A stretch of 63,978 nt of DNA from Pseudooceanicola sp. (GTDB taxonomy: Bacteria > Pseudomonadota > Alphaproteobacteria > Rhodobacterales > Rhodobacteraceae), in assembly GCA_002709085.1 (NCBI GenBank), contig PAPR01000026.1, forward strand, positions 1 through 63,978, in the 5' to 3' direction. The position numbers were made by a program, and so were the translations under genes. The notes under the pieces are model-generated. The model saw only the letters and a program-made list of their open reading frames with translations, searched no databases and was not told where the DNA came from. Positions 59,359 to 63,978 of this stretch are shown one piece after another (position 1 is the first letter of the stretch; the number at the start of each line of letters is the position of its first letter).

Positions 59359-60696
59359 GTGCGGACACGGCTGGCTATTCGCGCCAATGCTCTGCTGGAG
59401 CGGCATTTTCCTGAGCGTAGGCTCTTTCTCAGATCAGACAACGACACCCGGTTCATAAGGCTGAAGCCTGCAACACAGTTGATCGCCTTTTCCGGGTCTG
59501 CCGCCGTCGTCGCATGGACCATCATCGCGACCGCCGTTCTGCTGATGGATTCAATCGGGTCCGGCAACTTTCGCGAACAGGCCAAGCGTGACCAGCGCAT
59601 TTATCAGAGCCGCCTGAACGGCATGGCCGACGAACGCGACATGCGCGCAGAAGAAGCCTTGGCCGCGCAGGAACGCTTCAACACTGCCCTCGCCCAGATT
59701 TCCGTCATGCAATCCCAGCTGCTGGAGGCCGAAACCCGCCTGCGCGAGGCCGAAACCGGCCTGGGCGTCGTGCAATCGACCCTGCGCCGCACGATGAAGG
59801 AACGCGACACCGCCCGCAGCGAGGCGACCGTCCTGTCTTCGCAAATCGACAGTGACGGCGCGGCCATGCCGGGCACCGTCGCCGCCGCCACGAACGAACA
59901 GGCGCTGGATTTCATGACGAATGCCCTCGCCCTCACGGCGGCAGAGCGGGATCAGGTCACGGCGGACGCCGAAGATGCGCTGTCCCACGCCGACGAATTG
60001 GCCCATCAGGTCGCCATGCTGCACGATCAGAACGACCAGATTTTCCGTCAGCTCGAAGAGGCGATGACCGTCTCGATCAAACCGCTGGACAAGATGTTCC
60101 GCAGTGCGGGCATGAACACGGACCGCATTATCGAACAGGTGCGGCGCGGCTATTCCGGGCAAGGCGGTCCGCTGTCGCCGATCTCTTTGTCGACCATGGG
60201 TGAGGAACCCTCGCTGGACGCCAGCCGGGCCAATCGTATCCTGAACCAGCTCGATCGTCTGAACCTCTACCGTATCGCCGCTGAGAAAGCCCCCTTTGCC
60301 GTACCGGTCAAGGCGTCCTATCGCTTCACCTCCAGCTTCGGCTATCGCAATGATCCCAAGAACGGCAGCCGCCGCATGCATTCCGGCGTCGATTTCGCCG
60401 GTCCGGTCGGCACACCGCTTTATTCCACCGGGGACGGCGTGGTCACCCATGCGGGCTGGCAGTCGGGGTATGGCCGTCTGGTCAAGATCGAACACCAGTT
60501 CGGCATCGAGACCCGCTACGCCCATCTGTCCAAGCTGCGGGTCAAGGTTGGACAAAGAGTCTCGCGCGGAGATCGGATAGGTGATATGGGAGCATCTGGA
60601 CGGGTGACTGGCCCGCATTTGCACTATGAGGTCCGCGTCGGCGGACAAGCCGTTAACCCGATGACCTATATCAAGGCTGCTAACAATGTTTTCTAA
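59359..60696 (+). CDS. M23 family peptidoglycan endopeptidase
   Basis: A 445-residue envelope protein: cytoplasmic N-tail, one transmembrane helix (AFSGSAAVVAWTIIATAVLLM near 43-63), a long coiled coil (about 75-220), and a C-terminal LytM/M23 domain with the zinc motifs HSGVDFAG (HxxxD) and HLHYEVR (HxH). Both zinc motifs are intact, so it should cleave cross-links. I prefer the GTG at 59359, after AAAGGA, over one at 59326. Overlaps the bactofilin gene by 11 bases; such pairs often work together on cell shape. Confidence 0.9.
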   Translation: MRTRLAIRANALLERHFPERRLFLRSDNDTRFIRLKPATQLIAFSGSAAVVAWTIIATAVLLMDSIGSGNFREQAKRDQRIYQSRLNGMADERDMRAEEALAAQERFNTALAQISVMQSQLLEAETRLREAETGLGVVQSTLRRTMKERDTARSEATVLSSQIDSDGAAMPGTVAAATNEQALDFMTNALALTAAERDQVTADAEDALSHADELAHQVAMLHDQNDQIFRQLEEAMTVSIKPLDKMFRSAGMNTDRIIEQVRRGYSGQGGPLSPISLSTMGEEPSLDASRANRILNQLDRLNLYRIAAEKAPFAVPVKASYRFTSSFGYRNDPKNGSRRMHSGVDFAGPVGTPLYSTGDGVVTHAGWQSGYGRLVKIEHQFGIETRYAHLSKLRVKVGQRVSRGDRIGDMGASGRVTGPHLHYEVRVGGQAVNPMTYIKAANNVF

Positions 60697-61246
60697 AAGC
60701 AAAATCAACGAACCCGGCCCCAAGACGGGCGACACGCCGGCTGCACCGACGTCCAGCTCACTCGATTCCGGCATGCCGAAACCCTCTGGCACATCGGATT
60801 ACAAGCCGTCGGTTCCCAAGGCCAAACCGGCCGCCTCGGTCCTGTCCGCCGATCTGCATGTCACTGGCAACCTCAAGACCACCGGCGATATCAACGTCGA
60901 AGGAACGGTGGACGGCGACATTCGCGCACATCTGCTGACCGTGGGCGAAACCGCGACCATTCGCGGTGAAGTGATCGCCGACGACGTGGTCGTCAATGGT
61001 CGGATCGTCGGTCGCGTGCGTGGCCTCAAGGTGCGCCTGACATCGACCGCGCGTGTCGAGGGCGACATCATTCACAAGACCATCGCCATAGAGAGCGGCG
61101 CGCATTTCGAAGGCTCCGTCCAGCGTCAGGACGATCCGCTGTCGGGCAGCAAGTCGAGCGCGAAGCCCGGTGCCTCCGCCTCTGCGCCCGCCCCCCAGTC
61201 CGCGCCGGCGGCGGCGCCCGCTGGTGGAAACAGCTCCAACAGCTGA
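60686..61246 (+). CDS. Bactofilin-family cytoskeletal protein
   Basis: A 186-residue polymer-forming protein. The central bactofilin domain (about residues 48-135) has the regular beta-helix repeat of hydrophobic residues (LHVTGNLKTTGDINVEGTVD, HLLTVGETATIRGEVIADDV, GRVRGLKVRLTSTARVEGDI) flanked by Ser/Pro/Ala-rich disordered tails. Bactofilins form non-polar filaments that position cell wall enzymes; the upstream M23 peptidase is the likely partner. The start overlaps the M23 end, so expression is coupled. Confidence 0.93.
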   Translation: MFSKSKINEPGPKTGDTPAAPTSSSLDSGMPKPSGTSDYKPSVPKAKPAASVLSADLHVTGNLKTTGDINVEGTVDGDIRAHLLTVGETATIRGEVIADDVVVNGRIVGRVRGLKVRLTSTARVEGDIIHKTIAIESGAHFEGSVQRQDDPLSGSKSSAKPGASASAPAPQSAPAAAPAGGNSSNS

Positions 61247-61311
61247 ACCTGTCGCTCGTCGCAGGGCGACGCGCTAGCTGTGAGACTGAGGTTTGCCCCT
61301 GACAAGATTGA

Positions 61312-61336
61312 CCCTGGCCCTCGCGCCGGGGTTTTT
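61312..61336 (+). terminator. Terminator after the bactofilin gene
   Basis: Stem CCCTGG/CCGGGG with one wobble pair, 8-base loop, then five T. It closes the M23-bactofilin unit. Confidence 0.7.
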
Positions 61337-61344
61337 CATGCGCT

Positions 61345-61974
61345 CTAGCCGCCGGTAACCGGGTTGAAGCAAAAGACCTGCACGGCCATCGTGCGGAACT
61401 TGGCGTGCGGACCCGTCGCCGTGCCGAGGCTGCGGAACCGCGGATAAAAGATGTTCTTGCGATGCCCCCGCCCCTTCACACCATCATCCACAATCAGTTG
61501 CACGACGACGGACCGCGCGTCCCCGACGCCGTAAGAGATATTCTCGCCGCAGTAGGCCGTGCCCCGGACCTGCTGTTCGACCCGTGCACCGGGACCAGAT
61601 CCGCCCGCCCCGCTATGGCCAAATTCGCCGCGCGGTCCTTGATACGCAACGTGACCCGCCGCGGCCGCCGAGAGACAGGCCGAAAGCGGGAGCGCAGGCA
61701 GAGGCGTTTGCCGGTTGAGGGCGCGCACTGCCTCTTTCACGGCAGAGCGCCCCTCCTTCATCACCATCGTCGCACCGTTGCGCTTATAGCGTTTCCCCCG
61801 AAGGGTGGCGAACTCTGCTTCGATGACCCTTGCGTAGGCTTTCGGGTTGGTCCGGGCGAGGTTCAACTCATCCGCCACAGCACGGGCCGAGGCGGGCACC
61901 GAGCCGCCCTTGCAGACCAGGGCGGCCACCTGTGCGGAGACTGGGAATGCGTTGAAGATCAGCGCCCCGACCAA
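61345..61974 (-). CDS. Secreted CAP (SCP/PR-1) domain protein, start uncertain
   Basis: About 209 residues as drawn. The CAP domain shows LNLARTNPKAYARVIE, GHVAYQGPRGEFGHSGAGG, CGENISYG and GHRKNIFYPRFRSLGTA. A signal peptide is likely (RRAALVGALIFNAFPVSAQ), but no ATG or GTG opens it: the only usual start in the right place is TTG at 61974, which would cut the Arg pair; an ATC six codons earlier would keep it. The frame also runs back unbroken into the HNH gene, whose stop lies at 62003, so translational coupling is likely. Function unknown. Confidence 0.7.
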   Translation of the reverse strand: MVGALIFNAFPVSAQVAALVCKGGSVPASARAVADELNLARTNPKAYARVIEAEFATLRGKRYKRNGATMVMKEGRSAVKEAVRALNRQTPLPALPLSACLSAAAAGHVAYQGPRGEFGHSGAGGSGPGARVEQQVRGTAYCGENISYGVGDARSVVVQLIVDDGVKGRGHRKNIFYPRFRSLGTATGPHAKFRTMAVQVFCFNPVTGG

Positions 61975-62002
61975 TGCGGCGCGCCGAGCGATGAGGGGAA
62001 GG

Positions 62003-62587
62003 TCAGGCCTGCAGTTCCGCGTCCCAGTAAAGATAATCGATCCAACTTTCGTGCAGATGGTTGGGGGGAAACTTGCGTCCCATGTTGCGCAGCTCCTCCG
62101 CGCCGGGGGCGCGAGGGGGTTTGCGCAGCGACATATTGGCCCGGCGCAGGCTCTTGGAGCCCTTGCGCAGGTTGCAGGGTGAACAGGCCGCGACGACGTT
62201 CTGCCAACTGGTGATCCCACCGCTGGCGCGCGGCACGACATGGTCAAAGGTCAAATCGCCCCGCCCGCCGCAATACTGACATTGGAACTCATCTCTTAAA
62301 AAAAGATTAAAGCGCGTGAAGGCCACGCGCTTTTGAGGTTTGACATAATCTTTCAGGACGACGACCGAGGGTATTCGGATTTCCGTGCTCGGACTTCTCA
62401 CCCAGACATCGTATTCAGCCACGATGTCCACCCGGTCCAGCCAAGCCGCCTTTACCGCATCTTGCCAGGGCCAAAGGCTGAGCGGATAGTAGGACAGGGG
62501 CCTGTAATCCGCATTCAGCACGAGCGCCGGATGCTGCCTGAGTGCGGCTGGTTCCCGCACGAATTCCGTTCTGAAATCACCGTCCAT
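62003..62587 (-). CDS. HNH endonuclease
   Basis: A 194-residue protein with a C-terminal HNH domain: zinc Cys in CQYCGGRG, the catalytic LTFDHVVPRASGG, and AACSPCNLRKGSKS with the second Cys pair. The N-terminal part (HPALVLNADYRPLSYYPLSLW and following) is typical of this family in Rhodobacteraceae. I start at ATG 62587, after GGAG, because a promoter (-10 at 62661-62666) lies between it and the longer in-frame starts. Cellular role not known; no restriction partner is near. Confidence 0.88.
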   Translation of the reverse strand: MDGDFRTEFVREPAALRQHPALVLNADYRPLSYYPLSLWPWQDAVKAAWLDRVDIVAEYDVWVRSPSTEIRIPSVVVLKDYVKPQKRVAFTRFNLFLRDEFQCQYCGGRGDLTFDHVVPRASGGITSWQNVVAACSPCNLRKGSKSLRRANMSLRKPPRAPGAEELRNMGRKFPPNHLHESWIDYLYWDAELQA

Positions 62588-62625
62588 TCGCGACTCCGCT
62601 TGCGGCCTGACCGCCCGATCCTGGC

Positions 62626-62688
62626 GCAGGGCGGGGAGTCCCGCCCCTGCCGATGCACCGACTATATATCGCGGATCCCGCGTGGCAA
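62626..62688 (-). promoter_or_regulatory. Promoter and leader hairpin of the HNH gene
   Basis: On the minus strand: -35 TTGCCA (62688-62683), 16-base spacer, -10 TATAGT (62666-62661). The spacer contains CGCGG-GAT-CCGCG, a small inverted repeat. Right after the expected start of transcription there is a strong hairpin, GCAGGGGCGGG pairing with CCCGCCCTGC (62650-62626, one bulge), ending about 39 bases before the ATG. Confidence 0.6.
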
Positions 62689-62892
62689 GCCCCCGATATG
62701 CAGCCATCTTACGCCTAGGTGGATTCGATGACACTGCCATGACGATCAATCCTTCGCGACGATGTTTCAACGGACGTTTAGTCCCGCCCGGATCAAAGGG
62801 CCATCCGGAAGCGACCGCCAGAATCGCCCAACCTTTGCGCGGCGCGCAGCCGAATGGCTTGGCCTCGCTGCCAGATGCTCTATGTTTTGATC

Positions 62893-63366
62893 ATGAGCGA
62901 TCAGAATGCCCCCAACCCGACCCCGGAGTTGAGCCCTGACTCGGCCCCTGCCCTGCGCCCCGAAGGTGTGCTGGAAGCCGCATTATACGCACCGGATCTC
63001 GACGCAGCCGAAGCGTTCTACGGCGGCGTTCTGAATTTGGAGAAAATCACCAGGATCAATGATCGGCACGTGTTCTACCGCGTGAGCGACACGGTCTTGC
63101 TGATCTTTAACCCGAACAGGACGGTTGAGGGCAGTTCCAACCCCGACCTGCCGGTCCCGCCTCATGGCAGCGAAGGTCAGGGGCACGTCTGTTTTCGCGC
63201 CACCGCCGCACAATTATCCGCTTGGGTGGAGAGGTTGACGGCCGCCGGCCATCCGGTCGAGGCGGATTTCCACTGGCCAAACGGTGCCCGGTCGATCTAC
63301 GTGCGCGATCCGGCGGGCAATTCCGTTGAATTCGCCGAACCACGTCTGTGGTTTCCTGACGCCTGA
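62893..63366 (+). CDS. VOC (glyoxalase/bleomycin-resistance) family protein
   Basis: A 157-residue vicinal-oxygen-chelate protein. After a 25-residue flexible N-tail comes VLEAALYAPDLDAAEAFYGG, then GHVCFRATAAQL with a metal His, and the typical end IYVRDPAGNSVEFAEPRLW with the metal Glu. Such enzymes range from glyoxalases to thiol-antibiotic transferases; nothing shows which. The start at 62893 leaves out a 13-residue extension. Confidence 0.85.
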   Translation: MSDQNAPNPTPELSPDSAPALRPEGVLEAALYAPDLDAAEAFYGGVLNLEKITRINDRHVFYRVSDTVLLIFNPNRTVEGSSNPDLPVPPHGSEGQGHVCFRATAAQLSAWVERLTAAGHPVEADFHWPNGARSIYVRDPAGNSVEFAEPRLWFPDA

Positions 63367-63457
63367 CAAGCCGTCCCCAAAGTCATCCCGCCGTCACACC
63401 GGGCTATTCCCAGCGGTGCCACTTGCGGCGCGCTCAGTGGCTTGCACCACCTTTGGG

Positions 63458-63978
63458 TCACAACCGCAACTTGTCCCGCATGAAGGCGAGCGCGACCGAC
63501 AGCCCGTCCGGCGCGATCCCGTGACCGGTGCCTTTCATTACGTGGGCATAAACCTCTTTCCAGCCAGCCTGCTGCAAGGCTTCTGCGGCATCCGGTAGGC
63601 TCTGCGGCGGCACGACCTCGTCCGCGTCGCCGTGGATCAACAGGACGGGGGGTCGCGTGACAACCTCGTCCTCCAGCGATTCCGGCTTTATCAACCGCCC
63701 CGAAAAGGCGACGATCCCGGCCAGTTCGTCTTCGCGACGCGGGCCGACGTGCAACGACATCATCGTGCCCTGGGAGAAGCCGAGCAGGACGATCTGCTCG
63801 CCCTCCAGGTCCTCGTCCACCATCAGCGCGTCGAGAAAGGCGTTCAGGTCATCAAAGGCCTGCTCCATGCCACGCTCGGCTTCTTCTTCGGACGAGTTAT
63901 CCATCCAGGGGATCGGGAACCACTGATACCCGTTGGGTGCGCCCGGTACGGTTTCAGGCGCGTCAGGCGCAATGAACA
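63458..63978 (-). CDS. Alpha/beta hydrolase (phospholipase/carboxylesterase type), partial at the window end
   Basis: The 3' part of a minus-strand gene; the frame runs past an internal Met (63904) to the window edge with FIAPDAPETVPGAPNGYQWF, so the start lies outside. Nucleophile in LLGFSQGTMMSL, Asp in LIHGDADEVVPPQ, His in GTGHGIAPDGL, the triad order of the YpfH/carboxylesterase group that hydrolyses short acyl esters. C-terminus complete at LRL. Confidence 0.9.
   Translation of the reverse strand, partial: FIAPDAPETVPGAPNGYQWFPIPWMDNSSEEEAERGMEQAFDDLNAFLDALMVDEDLEGEQIVLLGFSQGTMMSLHVGPRREDELAGIVAFSGRLIKPESLEDEVVTRPPVLLIHGDADEVVPPQSLPDAAEALQQAGWKEVYAHVMKGTGHGIAPDGLSVALAFMRDKLRL

Overview
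The window is a high-GC, gene-dense chromosomal segment from an alphaproteobacterium, most likely a member of the Roseobacter group (Rhodobacteraceae/Roseobacteraceae). This rests on family-level resemblance: a DmdC-type acyl-CoA dehydrogenase beside fadA/fadB, a DmdB-type ligase, a stand-alone Hint protein, DUF1467, DUF924 and DUF455 proteins, a bactofilin/M23 pair, and intergenic GC-rich repeats of the kind seen in roseobacters. I see no rRNA, tRNA, CRISPR array, prophage or intact insertion sequence. Most of the window is core metabolism and envelope upkeep, with short lineage-specific pieces between.

Layout. 0.5-8.1 kb: two tandem MerR regulators, then an acyl-CoA dehydrogenase, a small protein, a GST-like protein, a thiolase and a fused hydratase/3-hydroxyacyl-CoA dehydrogenase, together a beta-oxidation unit closed by a terminator. 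8.4-12.6 kb: a Hint protein, a sulfotransferase, a TauE/SafE exporter and a DmdB-like acyl-CoA ligase. 13-15.8 kb: a membrane protein resembling an M48 peptidase without its zinc site, and a SPOR protein. 15.9-20.4 kb: a tightly overlapping nucleoside-salvage operon (cdd-deoA-deoB-add-upp, minus strand). 20.6-28.1 kb: malic enzyme, propionyl-CoA synthetase, a CsbD stress protein, NAD kinase and glyA. 28.2-34.4 kb: a small membrane protein, an esterase, LepA, a Tat-exported metallo-hydrolase, secreted small proteins, a copper chaperone and ribosomal protein L28. 34.7-44.4 kb: MeaB, HrpB, ArgF/ArgD, an 18-repeat MORN protein and NAD synthetase. 44.4-47.4 kb: a response regulator, methylmalonyl-CoA epimerase/DUF1467, and EI24/nitroreductase. 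47.4-49.7 kb: an AT-rich gap and two secreted proteins of unknown role. 49.7-64 kb: lipoamide dehydrogenase, DUF924, MFS, QueA, a giant AsmA-like protein, Bcp, DUF455, M23/bactofilin, CAP, HNH, VOC and a hydrolase cut by the window end.

Links between genes. PrpE, MeaB and Mce serve the propionyl-CoA/methylmalonyl-CoA route, although the carboxylase and mutase are not here. The DmdB-like and DmdC-like enzymes with FadA/FadB handle short or medium acyl-CoAs. NadK and NadE act in NAD(P) synthesis. The M23 peptidase, bactofilin, SPOR and AsmA-like proteins act on the envelope.

I found no convincing new multi-gene system. The points most worth following are a conserved-looking M48 fold with a degraded zinc site, a Hint protein apparently without its nucleophile, the 46-residue super-periodicity of the MORN protein, two candidate EcfG stress promoters, a LacI-type palindrome at the malic enzyme gene, a promoter plus leader hairpin at the HNH gene, and a dispersed intergenic repeat family.
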